The translations under genes were made by a program, and so were the position numbers. Positions 41,523-51,090 of a stretch of 64,000 bases of DNA are shown piece after piece. Position 1 is the stretch's first letter; the number at the start of each line of letters is the position of its first letter. This DNA comes from SVFI01 sp045588655. Lineage in GTDB: Bacteria > Bacillota > Clostridia > Lachnospirales > Lachnospiraceae. The notes under the pieces are model-generated. The model was not told where the DNA came from. It saw only the letters and a list, made by a program, of their open reading frames with translations, and ran no database searches. The DNA is taken from the NCBI GenBank assembly GCA_045588655.1, contig JAZNEP010000037.1, positions 1-64,000 on the forward strand, in the 5' to 3' direction.

Positions 41523-42735
41523 GTGATTCTTCCCCTTTCTTTACCTCCTTGAATTCCTTGACATCTGAACCTCTGCCATTTGAAATCTTTTTGTAGAACA
41601 CATAATCCTCTTTCTGATAGGTTCGAAAAGCATTCAAATCTTTGGCCAAAATTCCGATGCTGTCTTTGGTTGTTTCAAATATACCTTCTCTATACAAATT
41701 TAGTAACACAAGTCCGATTGGTACTGCAAGAATCATACCAATGACCCCCTTGATCTCCCAACCAATATAAAGCAGAAACAGAGTCGGTATCGGTGACATC
41801 CCCAAAGACTCTCCGACAATCTTTGGCTGTATCAACTGTCTTAACAACTGCCCGATTCCCCAAAGAGCAGCTAGAATAACAGCTGTTGTGTAATGTCCTC
41901 CCAGTAATTTTATAATTGCCCAAGGAATCAACACCGTCCCGGTTCCAAAGACAGGTAACAAATCCAAAAAGGCAATTCCCAGAGCCACCAGCGATACATA
42001 GTCTACTCCGGCAATTTTTAATCCGATAAAAAGAAGCAGATACATCCAGCATTCAATTTTTAACTGCGCAATCAGATATCCTCCAAACGCTTTTTTCATG
42101 CTGCCACGTACAATATCCCACTTTCTTTTCCAGGAATCCGGGACATAGTTTTGATAATATGCATACACCTCTTCCTTATTTGCTACGAAAAAATAAGCAG
42201 ACAGAAGCGTCATCACCACACTGACAATAAATCCCGGAACATTTTTCGCAAACTCACTCACACGCTCCATGGTTGGCGAGCTTAAGGTTCCAAGACCATC
42301 TCCAATATATTTCTGTATATTATCCGTCAGGTGCAACAGTTCCTCCCTAAATTGCTGTGGCATACGTTCAAACACAATTTGAAATCTTGCACCAGTCTGC
42401 TCAAAATCCTGTTCCAGGGCCTCCCACATTTGTGGTAAATTGGCAATAAATCCCTTTGCCTGTTGTCCCAAAAAATTTCCGATACCATATAATAAAAGAG
42501 CTACTAACCCGATTGCCAGAATAATTGTAAATGCAGAGCCCGCCTTACGCCGAATCTTCATGCGTGCTTCCAAAAACTGTACGATAGGAGACGCGCATGC
42601 AGCAATCATTCCGCCAATTAAAAATGGCATAAAAAACACTAAAAGCTTTGGTAAAACAAACAAAATTACAACTACTGCAATAACCGCCATAAGCAGGTTT
42701 AATATAATTTTCCCGAAATGTTTTACTGCTTCCAT
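41503..42735 (-). CDS. AI-2E family transporter (PerM-like)
   Basis: 410 residues with about eight membrane helices and the family end (GESLGMSPIPTLFLLYIGWEIKGVIGMILAVPIG in parts). Members include AI-2 exporters and Na+/H+ antiporter-like proteins, so the substrate is open. The start at 42735 has GGAGG 5 nt upstream; the longer frame to 42762 lacks one. The C-terminus is a charged cytoplasmic tail overlapping the dehydrogenase gene. Confidence 0.88.
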   Translation of the reverse strand: MEAVKHFGKIILNLLMAVIAVVVILFVLPKLLVFFMPFLIGGMIAACASPIVQFLEARMKIRRKAGSAFTIILAIGLVALLLYGIGNFLGQQAKGFIANLPQMWEALEQDFEQTGARFQIVFERMPQQFREELLHLTDNIQKYIGDGLGTLSSPTMERVSEFAKNVPGFIVSVVMTLLSAYFFVANKEEVYAYYQNYVPDSWKRKWDIVRGSMKKAFGGYLIAQLKIECWMYLLLFIGLKIAGVDYVSLVALGIAFLDLLPVFGTGTVLIPWAIIKLLGGHYTTAVILAALWGIGQLLRQLIQPKIVGESLGMSPIPTLFLLYIGWEIKGVIGMILAVPIGLVLLNLYREGIFETTKDSIGILAKDLNAFRTYQKEDYVFYKKISNGRGSDVKEFKEVKKGEESHAGDRL

Positions 42736-42800
42736 ATTTCCTCCCATACACTTATACGACACAATTATTCTGCCACACTCTGTTCCTCTTTCATATCCTG

Positions 42801-43403
42801 CTATTCTTCCGCAGTCTGTTTCAAAATATGTTCTTCCATATATTGATAAATCTCTTCCCTTCCCTGCTTTGTCAGCGCAGAGTAAGGAAATACCAGCGTA
42901 CCCTTTTCCACCTGCAGTGTATCCTTAATCAATTTTATCTGCTTTTGAATCTGTGATCGATTAATTTTATCCAGCTTAGTGGCTATAATCACCGGGCGAT
43001 ATCCATTTGCAACAATCCAATCATACATCTGAATATCATTTGCCCCCGGTTTATGACGAATGTCAATCAAAAGAAAGACCTCTCTTAACATTTTAGACTG
43101 TTTGAGATAGTTTTCAATCATTTTTCCCCATTTTGCTTTTACTTCTTGTGACACATTTGCAAATCCGTATCCCGGAAGGTCCACAAAATAAAACTCCTGA
43201 TTAATGTTGTAATAATTTATTGTTTGTGTTTTGCCCGGTTGTGAAGAAGTTCTCGCTAACGATTTACGATTCATCAAACCATTGATTAGGGAGGATTTTC
43301 CTACATTACTTTTTCCTGCGAAAGCAATTTCCGGTAGTGTATTTTCAGGTAAGGTACTTGTAATACCACATACCGTCTCTAATGCTACATTTTTAATAAC
43401 CAT
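42801..43403 (-). CDS. engB: Ribosome biogenesis GTPase YsxC/EngB
   Basis: 200 residues. Essential GTPase for late assembly of the 50S subunit. G1 AGKSNVGKSSLING, G3 DLPGYGFANV, G4 ATKLDKI and G5 PYSALTKQG are all present. AGGAGGAG ends 4 nt before ATG 43403; the gap to lon is 11 nt, the arrangement lon-ysxC known from Bacillus, so the two are co-transcribed. Confidence 0.95.
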   Translation of the reverse strand: MVIKNVALETVCGITSTLPENTLPEIAFAGKSNVGKSSLINGLMNRKSLARTSSQPGKTQTINYYNINQEFYFVDLPGYGFANVSQEVKAKWGKMIENYLKQSKMLREVFLLIDIRHKPGANDIQMYDWIVANGYRPVIIATKLDKINRSQIQKQIKLIKDTLQVEKGTLVFPYSALTKQGREEIYQYMEEHILKQTAEE

Positions 43404-43414
43404 CCTTCTCCTCC

Positions 43415-45739
43415 TTATAAAACCAGCGCCTGCGAAAGCACTTCCTTCATAGTTGATACGCAAGTAATGTTTAATCCTGCTTTAATTTCTTCATCAATTT
43501 CATACAGATCTTTTTGATTTTCTTCCGGAATCAGCACATTATGTATTCCGGCCATTTTTGCCGCCAGCAACTTTTCTTTCAATCCGCCAATTGCGAGCAC
43601 GCGCCCTCGTAAGGTCACCTCGCCTGTCATAGCCAAATCTGCTTTTACTTTATATCCTGAAATTGCAGATAGAATTGCCGTTGCCATTGTAATCCCGGCA
43701 CTCGGTCCATCCTTTGGCACAGCCCCTTCCGGAATGTGAATATGCAAATCATGTTTTTCGAAATAGTCATTCTCAATCTGATAATTTGAAGCCACAGAAC
43801 GCACATAACTCAATCCCGCCATCGCAGATTCTTTCATGACATCTCCCAGCTGTCCGGTCAACTTTACTTCACCTTTTCCCGGCATATCATTTACTTCAAT
43901 TTCAAGAGTCACTCCGCCGACACTTGTCCAAGCAAGCCCTCTTACCATTCCTACTTCATCCTTCTTACCGGCTTTTTCCTGCACATATCGCTCTTTGCCA
44001 AGATACTCTTCCAAATTGTGAACCGTAATCTTAATCTTTGCTTTGTCATTTTTTAGGATTTCTCTTGCTGTCTTTCTACATACCTTACCAATCTGTCTCT
44101 CGAGCTCTCGTACCCCTGCTTCTTTTGTATATCCTACAATCATTTTCTGCAATGCTTTTTCTGAAAAACTTAGCTGCTTTTTAGAAATACCATGTTGTTT
44201 TAATTGTTTTTTTACCAGGTGTTCTTTTGCAATATGCAATTTTTCATTCGCTGTATAACTCGTAACCTCGATTACTTCCATACGGTCTCTCAGCGGTCCG
44301 TCGATTGCCTGTAAATCGTTTGCGGTCGCAACAAATACCACCTTTGACAAGTCCATCGGTATCTCAATATAGTGATCCTGAAAATGCTCATTCTGTTCAC
44401 TATCAAGCACCTCCAGCATCGCTGATGCTGTATCCCCTTTATAATCACGACTCATTTTGTCAATTTCATCCAACAGAATCAGTGGATTTTTTACCCCTGC
44501 TTGCTTGATTGCTGTCACAATACGTCCCGGCATTGCCCCGACATACGTTTTCCGATGACCACGTATTTCCGCCTCATCACGCACTCCGCCCAGACAGATT
44601 CTGACATATTTACGGTTCATTGCTCTTGCCATACTACGTGCAATGGATGTTTTACCTGTACCCGGCGGTCCGACCAGACAAATAATCGGAGTTCCGGTTT
44701 CTCCCCTCAATTGCCTTACTGCAAGATATTCCAAGATTCTCTCTTTCACCTTCGCTAATCCGTAGTGATCTTCCTCAAGAATTTGCTCCGCTTCTTCCAG
44801 ATCGGTGTTGTCACATGACATCTTATCCCAAGGCAACTCCAATACCGTTTCCAGATATGTCCTCTCTACTGCACTCTCGGATGAACTTCCGGATAGATGC
44901 TCAAAACGGCTTATCTGTTTGTTAATTCTTGTTTTAACTTCTTCTGTAGCCTCGATTTTCTCAAGCTTTTCACGAAATCCATCTGCATCTGACACTGTAT
45001 TTTCTCCGCCAAGTTCCTGACGAATAAAATTCATCTGTTCCTTAAGCACGTATTCTCGCTGGTTCTTCTCGACACGTTCTTTCACTTTTTTTGCAAGCTC
45101 GTTTTTTACCTGCAATACGCCGGATTCTGCCTGCAATAATTCCGTCATTTTATCAAATCGTTCATTGAGCTCTACTGCTTCCAGAATGGTCTGCTTCTTT
45201 TTATAATCCACAGTTAATAACATTGTCACTTGATCCAGAAGCTTCGAAAGCGGTTCAATCCCTCGCAGATGTTGCAAAAGTCCCTGATCATTTTTTTGTG
45301 CCAGGGCGCCATATTGCATGTACATTTCACAAACCTGTCTTTTCATTGCCTCTTTTCTGGCTGGATCTAACTCCTGCTCCATCTCTTCCTCAGCTCTACA
45401 CATCTCAATCTGACCAATGAAATAAGGTTCTGTTTCAAACTCTACCAAAGTTGCCCTTCCTATACCCTCTACAAGTACTCTTACAATCTTATTCGGCATC
45501 TTTACAATTTGTTTAATGTGTACTAATGTTCCCAGTTGATATACCCCTGCAAGATCCGGCTGATTTTCTTCCGGATTTTTCTGGGCCGTCAGAAACAACT
45601 GTTGATTTAAACTCATTGCCTTTTCTAAAGAGGCAATGGATTTTTTTCGACTAAGATCAAAATGGATAATGGAATCCGGTAAGACACACATATTTTTTAA
45701 CGGAATCACCGGGATACTTATTGTTTGTTTTTCATTCAT
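43415..45739 (-). CDS. lon: ATP-dependent protease Lon (LonA)
   Basis: 774 residues. N-terminal substrate-binding LON domain (1-210), coiled-coil (to ~310), AAA+ with Walker A VGPPGTGKTS and Walker B LILLDEIDKM, and the protease domain with the Ser of PKDGPSAGITMA and the catalytic Lys ~43 residues on. The start at 45739 (MNEKQTISIPVIPL) begins the LON domain exactly; the frame extends 36 codons into the clpX end without a ribosome site. Only 52 nt, mostly the clpX terminator, separate it from clpX, so transcription may come by read-through or from a promoter inside clpX. Confidence 0.96.
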   Translation of the reverse strand: MNEKQTISIPVIPLKNMCVLPDSIIHFDLSRKKSIASLEKAMSLNQQLFLTAQKNPEENQPDLAGVYQLGTLVHIKQIVKMPNKIVRVLVEGIGRATLVEFETEPYFIGQIEMCRAEEEMEQELDPARKEAMKRQVCEMYMQYGALAQKNDQGLLQHLRGIEPLSKLLDQVTMLLTVDYKKKQTILEAVELNERFDKMTELLQAESGVLQVKNELAKKVKERVEKNQREYVLKEQMNFIRQELGGENTVSDADGFREKLEKIEATEEVKTRINKQISRFEHLSGSSSESAVERTYLETVLELPWDKMSCDNTDLEEAEQILEEDHYGLAKVKERILEYLAVRQLRGETGTPIICLVGPPGTGKTSIARSMARAMNRKYVRICLGGVRDEAEIRGHRKTYVGAMPGRIVTAIKQAGVKNPLILLDEIDKMSRDYKGDTASAMLEVLDSEQNEHFQDHYIEIPMDLSKVVFVATANDLQAIDGPLRDRMEVIEVTSYTANEKLHIAKEHLVKKQLKQHGISKKQLSFSEKALQKMIVGYTKEAGVRELERQIGKVCRKTAREILKNDKAKIKITVHNLEEYLGKERYVQEKAGKKDEVGMVRGLAWTSVGGVTLEIEVNDMPGKGEVKLTGQLGDVMKESAMAGLSYVRSVASNYQIENDYFEKHDLHIHIPEGAVPKDGPSAGITMATAILSAISGYKVKADLAMTGEVTLRGRVLAIGGLKEKLLAAKMAGIHNVLIPEENQKDLYEIDEEIKAGLNITCVSTMKEVLSQALVL

Positions 45740-45761
45740 TTTCTTTCTCTCTCTTAATTGC

Positions 45762-45784
45762 AAAACGCCGCCCAAATGGCGGCG
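45762..45784 (-). terminator. Terminator between clpX and lon
   Basis: CGCCGCC (45766-45772) / GGCGGCG (45778-45784) with a 5-nt loop. On the minus strand only TTTTGC follows, so it may be leaky and act as an attenuator for lon. Confidence 0.75.
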
Positions 45785-45791
45785 TATTATT

Positions 45792-47057
45792 TTATGCTCT
45801 TTTTTTCTTATTTGCAGGTGTCTGATTGCGTTCCACAATCGGTTCACACTCTCCCGACACCACCGCTTCGGTTATGACACATTTTTCAATCGTGTCATCT
45901 GATGGAATCTCATACATGACATCCATCATTATATTTTCCATAATCGACCTAAGACCTCTTGCCCCGGTCTTTCTTTCCATCGCCTGCTTTGCAATCAACC
46001 GAATTGCCTCCGGATCAAATTCAAGCTCCACATCGTCCATTGCAAAAAGTTTTTGGTACTGCTTAATGAGTGCACTCTTTGGCTCTGTCAAAATTCTGCA
46101 AAGTGCCTCTTCATCCAGTCCATCCAGTGAAACCATAATCGGTACACGTCCGACAAACTCCGGAATCAAACCAAACTTCACAAGATCCTGTGACGTGGTG
46201 TCATGTAATACTTCACTAATATTACGATCCGAGCTACTTCCAACGATTGCGTTAAATCCGATGGATTTACGATTTAAACGCGCTTCTACAATCTTTTCCA
46301 GTCCATCAAACGCACCCGAACAAATAAATAAAATATTACTTGTATCAATCTGTATCAATTCCTGATGCGGATGCTTTCTGCCACCCTGCGGTGGTACCGA
46401 TGCGACCGTTCCTTCAATGATCTTCAGAAGTGCCTGCTGTACACCTTCACCGGATACATCTCTAGTTATAGAAACATTTTCGCTTTTCTTGGTAATCTTA
46501 TCAATCTCATCGATATATATAATTCCATACTGCGCTTTTTCTACATCATAATCTGCTGCCTGGATCAGTTTCAGCAAGATATTCTCTACATCTTCACCCA
46601 CATATCCTGCCTCTGTTAATGTTGTCGCATCTGCGATTGCAAACGGCACATTAATAATCTTTGCAAGTGTCTGTGCTAAAAATGTTTTTCCACTTCCGGT
46701 CGGACCCATCATGATGATATTGCTCTTTTGCAACTCCACATCATCCAGTTCTTTCTCTGACATCACACGCTTATAGTGATTATACACTGCCACGGACAAG
46801 ACTTTTTTTGCCATTTCCTGTCCAATCACATAATCATCCAAAAACTCTTTAATCTCTACCGGTTTCAGAAGATTGATTTCAGGACCGCCTTCTACCATCT
46901 CATCTTCATATTCTTCATCAATGATGTCTGCACATAAATCAACACATTCATCACAGATATAGACTCCGGTCGGACCTGCAATCAGTTTCCGAACCTGATC
47001 CTGCGTCTTATTACAAAAAGAACATCTGATTTTTATATCAGAATTTTTCCCTGCCAT
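45792..47057 (-). CDS. clpX: ClpXP unfoldase subunit ClpX
   Basis: 421 residues. N-terminal zinc finger C12, C15, C35, C38 (CSFCNK, CDECVD); AAA+ with Walker A GPTGSGKT at 118-125, Walker B IIYIDEIDKI, and pore loop GYVGEDVE; a ClpP-docking IGF-type loop is represented by KSIGFNAIVG. It hands unfolded substrates to ClpP, encoded 25 nt upstream in the same direction. Confidence 0.97.
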   Translation of the reverse strand: MAGKNSDIKIRCSFCNKTQDQVRKLIAGPTGVYICDECVDLCADIIDEEYEDEMVEGGPEINLLKPVEIKEFLDDYVIGQEMAKKVLSVAVYNHYKRVMSEKELDDVELQKSNIIMMGPTGSGKTFLAQTLAKIINVPFAIADATTLTEAGYVGEDVENILLKLIQAADYDVEKAQYGIIYIDEIDKITKKSENVSITRDVSGEGVQQALLKIIEGTVASVPPQGGRKHPHQELIQIDTSNILFICSGAFDGLEKIVEARLNRKSIGFNAIVGSSSDRNISEVLHDTTSQDLVKFGLIPEFVGRVPIMVSLDGLDEEALCRILTEPKSALIKQYQKLFAMDDVELEFDPEAIRLIAKQAMERKTGARGLRSIMENIMMDVMYEIPSDDTIEKCVITEAVVSGECEPIVERNQTPANKKKRA

Positions 47058-47082
47058 TTTTTTGACTCCCTACTGTAATGCT

Positions 47083-47670
47083 TTATTTTTCACGATTTTC
47101 GACAACCTTATCGATTAATCCATACGCAAGTGCTTCCTCTGCGCTCTTCCAGTTGTCTCTCTCTGTATCTGCAGCAATTACCTCGTAATCCTGTCCTGTG
47201 TTCTCTGCAAGGATTCGATTCAATTTTTCTTTTGTTTTAAGGATGTGCTTTGCAGCAATTTCAATCTCTGTTGCCTGTCCCTGTGCTCCGCCAAGTGGCT
47301 GATGAATCATAATCTCTGCATTTGGAAGGGCCATTCTCTTTCCCTTAGTACCACCGGCAAGTAAAAATGCTCCCATACTTGCTGCCATACCGATACAAAT
47401 GGTAGAGACATCACATTTCACATACTGCATTGTGTCATAAATTGCCATACCGGCTGTCACAGATCCACCCGGACTGTTAATATAAATCTGAATATCTTTT
47501 TCCGGATCTTCTGCTTCCAAAAACAGAAGCTGTGCCACCACTACACTGGCCGACACTTCATTTACTTCTTCTCCCAGAAAGATAATTCTCTCTTTTAAAA
47601 GTCTTGAATAAATATCATAGGAACGTTCTCCACGGCTTGTTTGTTCAATGACATAAGGTACTAAACTCAT
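47083..47670 (-). CDS. clpP: ATP-dependent Clp protease proteolytic subunit
   Basis: 195 residues. Serine protease with catalytic S98 (GMAASMGAF), H123 (MIHQPLGG) and D172 (ERDNW); forms the double-heptamer chamber. N-terminal SLVPYVIEQTSRGERSYDIYSRLL is intact. It lies between tig and clpX; I see no CtsR heptad box in front of it. Confidence 0.97.
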   Translation of the reverse strand: MSLVPYVIEQTSRGERSYDIYSRLLKERIIFLGEEVNEVSASVVVAQLLFLEAEDPEKDIQIYINSPGGSVTAGMAIYDTMQYVKCDVSTICIGMAASMGAFLLAGGTKGKRMALPNAEIMIHQPLGGAQGQATEIEIAAKHILKTKEKLNRILAENTGQDYEVIAADTERDNWKSAEEALAYGLIDKVVENREK

Positions 47671-47720
47671 GGTACTTCCTCCTTACACTCTATCCTAACC
47701 AATTATTATCAGTTATTTTT

Positions 47721-49010
47721 CTATTTGCTTTCCTTTGCATTTGTTGCAACAAAATCAGCGGCTTTTGCTACTGCAAGATCTTTCATGATTTCCACTTTTC
47801 CTGCATCGCCAATCATTTCTTTTGCTTTCTCTGTTTCCATCTGGTACATTTCAGCAATTCTTGCTACTTCTTTATCAAACTCTTCTTCTGATACTTCGAT
47901 GCCTTCTGCTTCTACAACCGCTTCAAGTACAAGTCTTGATTTAATACGTAACTCAGCCTGTGGCTTAATCTGCTCAAGCATCATTTCTTCCGAAGATCCT
48001 GTCAGCTGCAGATACTGTTCAAAAGCAATACCCTGGCTCATGATTCTCTGTGCAAATTCATCCATCATCTGTCTCTGTGTGGTCACTACCATAGCTTCCG
48101 GAATATCCATCTTCGCATCATCGATCACAGCTTCTACTGCTGCTCTTTCTCTCTCGTTCTTTGCATTTGTCTGTTTTGTTTCTGCAAGGTTTTTCTTTAC
48201 GCTTTCTTTGTACTCAGCGAATGTCTCATACTCAGATACTTCAGAAGCGAACTCATCATCCAGCTCAGGAAGCTCGTTCTCTTTAATTCCCTTTACTGTA
48301 ACCTTAAACAATGCCGGTTTTCCTGCAAGCTCTTCTGCATGGTAATCTTCCGGGAATGTTACGTTGACATCCACTTCATCTCCAATATTCTTACCAATCA
48401 ACTGATCTTCAAACGTATCAATAAACGAATGTGATCCGATTACAAGATCATAATCCGTTCCTTTTCCGCCTTCAAACGCTTCTCCGTCTACAAAACCTTC
48501 AAAATCGATCGTTGTCTTATCACCGTCTTTTACCGGACGATCTTCTACTGTGATTTCACGACCACAGTTTCTTCTTTCACGCTCGATCATCTCATTGATT
48601 TCTTCCTCTGTTACCTCTGTCTCAATCTTAGGGATTTTAACACCTTTGTATTTTCCAAGTTCTACAGGCGGTTTCAAAGCCACTTCAGCAGTAAAAATGA
48701 ATTCTTTGTCTGATTCCAACTGAACTACAGAAATCACAGGTGCAGATACGATTTCTTCTTCGCACTCGCTCATTGCTTTTTCATATGCTCCAGGAATTAC
48801 CGCATTTGCTGCTTCCTCTAAAAATACGCCTTTTCCGTACATTTTTTCTACCATAGCAAACGGTACTTTTCCTTTACGGAATCCAGGAATACTGATCTGA
48901 CTTTTATTTTTCTGATATGCAGCATTGACTGCCTTTGCCATTTCTTCTGCAGAGACCTCAATTGTAATTTTAGCCATATTGTGCTCTAATTTTTCCATCT
49001 GTAAACTCAT
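47721..49010 (-). CDS. tig: Trigger factor
   Basis: 429 residues. Ribosome-bound chaperone and prolyl isomerase. Ribosome-binding signature GFRKGKVP (residues ~43-50), FKBP-like domain (~165-245) and helical C-terminal chaperone arms. AAAGGAGGA ends 7 nt before the ATG. It heads the run tig-clpP-clpX-lon-engB and has an extended -10 promoter about 105 nt upstream. Confidence 0.97.
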   Translation of the reverse strand: MSLQMEKLEHNMAKITIEVSAEEMAKAVNAAYQKNKSQISIPGFRKGKVPFAMVEKMYGKGVFLEEAANAVIPGAYEKAMSECEEEIVSAPVISVVQLESDKEFIFTAEVALKPPVELGKYKGVKIPKIETEVTEEEINEMIERERRNCGREITVEDRPVKDGDKTTIDFEGFVDGEAFEGGKGTDYDLVIGSHSFIDTFEDQLIGKNIGDEVDVNVTFPEDYHAEELAGKPALFKVTVKGIKENELPELDDEFASEVSEYETFAEYKESVKKNLAETKQTNAKNERERAAVEAVIDDAKMDIPEAMVVTTQRQMMDEFAQRIMSQGIAFEQYLQLTGSSEEMMLEQIKPQAELRIKSRLVLEAVVEAEGIEVSEEEFDKEVARIAEMYQMETEKAKEMIGDAGKVEIMKDLAVAKAADFVATNAKESK

Positions 49011-49113
49011 TTTATGTTCCTCCTTTATGTGATCTCTTTTGTATCACTTTCTTCTTTTCTTTCTACGCAAAATGGAAAAACAAACATTTTCCCATACTCA
49101 CAGTCATTTTAAG

Positions 49114-49119
49114 ATTATA
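49114..49119 (-). promoter_or_regulatory. Extended -10 promoter of tig
   Basis: On the minus strand TGCTATAAT: a perfect TATAAT with TGn in front. No good -35 is seen 17 nt upstream. It lies in the 339-bp divergent region between tig and the spore protein gene. Confidence 0.6.
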
Positions 49120-49210
49120 GCACAAGTCCTACGGAATTACTAGCTTTTTTTTCTTGATTCGAGCGCGTTTTATCGACATTTTCTTATTTGTTTTTTAACA
49201 AAACTTACCA

Positions 49211-49240
49211 ACATATTCTTTTTATCTTTCGAACATAATA
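49211..49240 (+). promoter_or_regulatory. Putative sigma-G promoter of the spore protein gene
   Basis: ACATA (49211-49215; consensus GHATR), 18 nt, CATAATA (49234-49240; exact fit to CATNHTA). Forespore expression by sigma-G is the rule for alpha/beta SASP genes. Confidence 0.6.
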
Positions 49241-49243
49241 AAA

Positions 49244-49310
49244 CCAAGATAAGTGATGAACAAAACACCGATTCCAAGTTTCCGGATAAGTGTTTTGCCA
49301 CTTATCTTGG
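49244..49310 (+). other. Long stem-loop in the 5' leader of the spore protein mRNA
   Basis: CCAAGATAAGTG (49244-49255) pairs exactly with CACTTATCTTGG (49299-49310), and inside it AAAACAC (49262-49268) pairs exactly with GTGTTTT (49290-49296). The stem would form at the very 5' end of a transcript from the sigma-G-like promoter; ~40 unstructured A/C-rich bases then lead to the ribosome site. Confidence 0.75.
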
Positions 49311-49349
49311 AAACAGAACAAACAAACAAAACTCACGGAGGTGAAAACA

Positions 49350-49550
49350 ATGTCAAGTAATAAAGCAAATAGAATGGAAGTACCAGAAGCAAGAGCAGCA
49401 ATGGATCGTTTCAAAACAGAGGTTGCGTCTGAACTTGGTGTAAACTTAAAAGAAGGTTACAACGGAGATTTAACATCTAAAGAAGCCGGTTCTATCGGTG
49501 GCGAAATGGTTCGTAGAATGGTAAAAAATTACGAATCTCAGCTGAAATAG
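49350..49550 (+). CDS. Alpha/beta-type small acid-soluble spore protein
   Basis: 66 residues. Coats and protects spore DNA. Family motifs: the germination protease site FKTEVASELGV and the C-terminal GSIGGEMVRRMVKNYE DNA-binding segment. GGAGGTG lies 7 nt before ATG 49350. It shows that the organism makes endospores. Leader with a long hairpin; strong terminator after the stop. Confidence 0.96.
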   Translation: MSSNKANRMEVPEARAAMDRFKTEVASELGVNLKEGYNGDLTSKEAGSIGGEMVRRMVKNYESQLK

Positions 49551-49560
49551 TAATCCTATA

Positions 49561-49598
49561 AAAAAAGCGTCGTTTCTCTCTTGAAACGACGCTTTTTT
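49561..49598 (+). terminator. Bidirectional terminator between the spore protein and DUF975 genes
   Basis: AAAAAAGCGTCGTTTC (49561-49576) / GAAACGACGCTTTTTT (49583-49598), 6-nt loop; A-run and T-run make it work for both convergent genes. Confidence 0.93.
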
Positions 49599-49623
49599 CT
49601 ATCATATTCTCATATTCAAATTA

Positions 49624-50505
49624 TTATTCTTTATCATCCGGCATCTGATATGGACTATTATCGTACGAATTATCATAGGAGCTATCCATTGAATTATTGT
49701 ACGAACTATCATATGTATTTGTCTGTGCATATGCTCCCGGATTTCCATAACCATATGCAGCTGTTGTCAGTGTAGGATCAAAATAGGAAATCGATCCTTT
49801 ATGTTTTAAAACCTCGTACAAATGCGCATTTGTCATGTAGATGTACGGAGATACATAAAAAATAGCTAACAATCCGCAAGTAAATACGGATAATAATCCC
49901 CAACCGAAAAATGACAGGTCAAGTACAAAAGCATTCCATTTTTCACCATCCATCATCTGCTTGGTAAGTCCAAATGCCTGTTTTGCTGTAAGATCCGGAT
50001 TTTCGGCTAACATATATGGTATCATCTGATATTCATAGGCTTTAACGATTCCCGGAATCACAAACAACAAACTCCAAAGGGTCGTATACAAATCTCTCAA
50101 AAACATAATTTTGACAACATTCATATATCTTCCTTTTCCAAATGCATGACCGATTAATTTCAAATCATTTACTGTCTTTGGTGCATAGGTGGCTTCCACA
50201 AAATATCTCTGTGCCCCAACCTGCAACGGATTGGTAAGAAATGTCACCCATAATATACCAACAATCATTGCCACAACCACAATCGATAACATAATTGCAA
50301 CGATTGCTGTTATAAGTGTAGCATCATACGATCCGGCACCTGACCCGCTATTTCTCAATTCATCAAAACTACTACTGCTACTACTACTTCCACTGGAACC
50401 ACCGCCGGTAATAAATGCCATGATAAGACTCATCAACACAAGTCCCCAGTAGCTTTGTCTCACATTTTCTTTTGCCTTACTCTTTAGTTCAGCTCTTGTC
50501 CACAT
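49624..50505 (-). CDS. DUF975 family membrane protein
   Basis: 293 residues. It opens MWTRAELKSKAKENVRQSYW, the DUF975 signature, and has about five membrane helices with the motif VIPGIVKAYEYQMIPYMLAENP. Two low-complexity parts stand out: a Gly/Ser run at ~34-46 and a Tyr/Ser/Asn/Asp-rich tail with repeated SYDNS/SYNNS units. Function unknown. AAGGGAG lies 10 nt before the ATG. Convergent with the spore protein gene. Confidence 0.88.
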   Translation of the reverse strand: MWTRAELKSKAKENVRQSYWGLVLMSLIMAFITGGGSSGSSSSSSSFDELRNSGSGAGSYDATLITAIVAIMLSIVVVAMIVGILWVTFLTNPLQVGAQRYFVEATYAPKTVNDLKLIGHAFGKGRYMNVVKIMFLRDLYTTLWSLLFVIPGIVKAYEYQMIPYMLAENPDLTAKQAFGLTKQMMDGEKWNAFVLDLSFFGWGLLSVFTCGLLAIFYVSPYIYMTNAHLYEVLKHKGSISYFDPTLTTAAYGYGNPGAYAQTNTYDSSYNNSMDSSYDNSYDNSPYQMPDDKE

Positions 50506-50538
50506 AACTTTCTTTCTCCCTTTTTACTTAAATTTATT

Positions 50539-51090
50539 TTATTTTTCAAAAATAATTGACTGTTTTATACGATCTGCACACGCTTCGCCTTTCACACAGG
50601 AAACAATTGCTAGTGCAAATTCCATCGCAGTTCCCATGCCCCGGCTTGTGATTACATAATCCGAAACTTCTACCGGATTTGTGCTGACCTTTGCACCTTC
50701 CAAATGGCTTTCAAAGCTTGGATAACTACATGCATTCCTCCCCGCAAGTATTCCTTTGTGTCCAAATATACTCGGTGCAGCACATATCGCCGCCAAATAT
50801 TTTCCATCCCGTGCAAAGCTTTCCACCTGCTTCATAAGAGGCTCACACGCTTCCAGATTCAATGTTCCAGGCATTCCCCCCGGGAGTACAATCATATCTA
50901 CCTCCTCAAACTTGACCTGTTCGAGCATTTCATCTGCCTCAACTGCAATCTCATGTGAACCTGTCACTTTCAAGGACTCTGTAACCGACACCATTGTCGT
51001 AGGAATCTCAGCCCGGCGACAAATATCTACCACTGTCAGAGCCTCTATCTCTTCCATACCATCTGCCAGAAACACACACACTTTTCCCAT
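50539..51090 (-). CDS. DJ-1/PfpI (YajL/ThiJ) family protein
   Basis: 183 residues. Catalytic-type C103 on the nucleophile elbow in AAICAAPSIFG with E14/E15 region (DGMEEIEAL) forming the DJ-1 pair. GCN-type start at 51090 (MGKVCVFLADG) with GGAG 6 nt upstream; the ATG four codons earlier overlaps a G-rich site at zero spacing. The family includes chaperone/deglycase-like and protease-like members; role here unknown, probably oxidative or carbonyl stress. Confidence 0.9.
   Translation of the reverse strand: MGKVCVFLADGMEEIEALTVVDICRRAEIPTTMVSVTESLKVTGSHEIAVEADEMLEQVKFEEVDMIVLPGGMPGTLNLEACEPLMKQVESFARDGKYLAAICAAPSIFGHKGILAGRNACSYPSFESHLEGAKVSTNPVEVSDYVITSRGMGTAMEFALAIVSCVKGEACADRIKQSIIFEK

Noticed and set aside
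45740..45847. 36-codon N-terminal extension of Lon
   Set aside because: It overlaps the clpX end and terminator, has no ribosome site, and the LON domain starts exactly at the chosen ATG.
46370..46400. T-box-like GGTACC/CCGC sequence
   Set aside because: It lies inside clpX and encodes the conserved VPPQGGRKHP segment; no antiterminator or specifier structure.
47725..48345. 206-codon plus-strand frame opposite tig
   Set aside because: Serine/isoleucine-rich shadow of the trigger factor gene.
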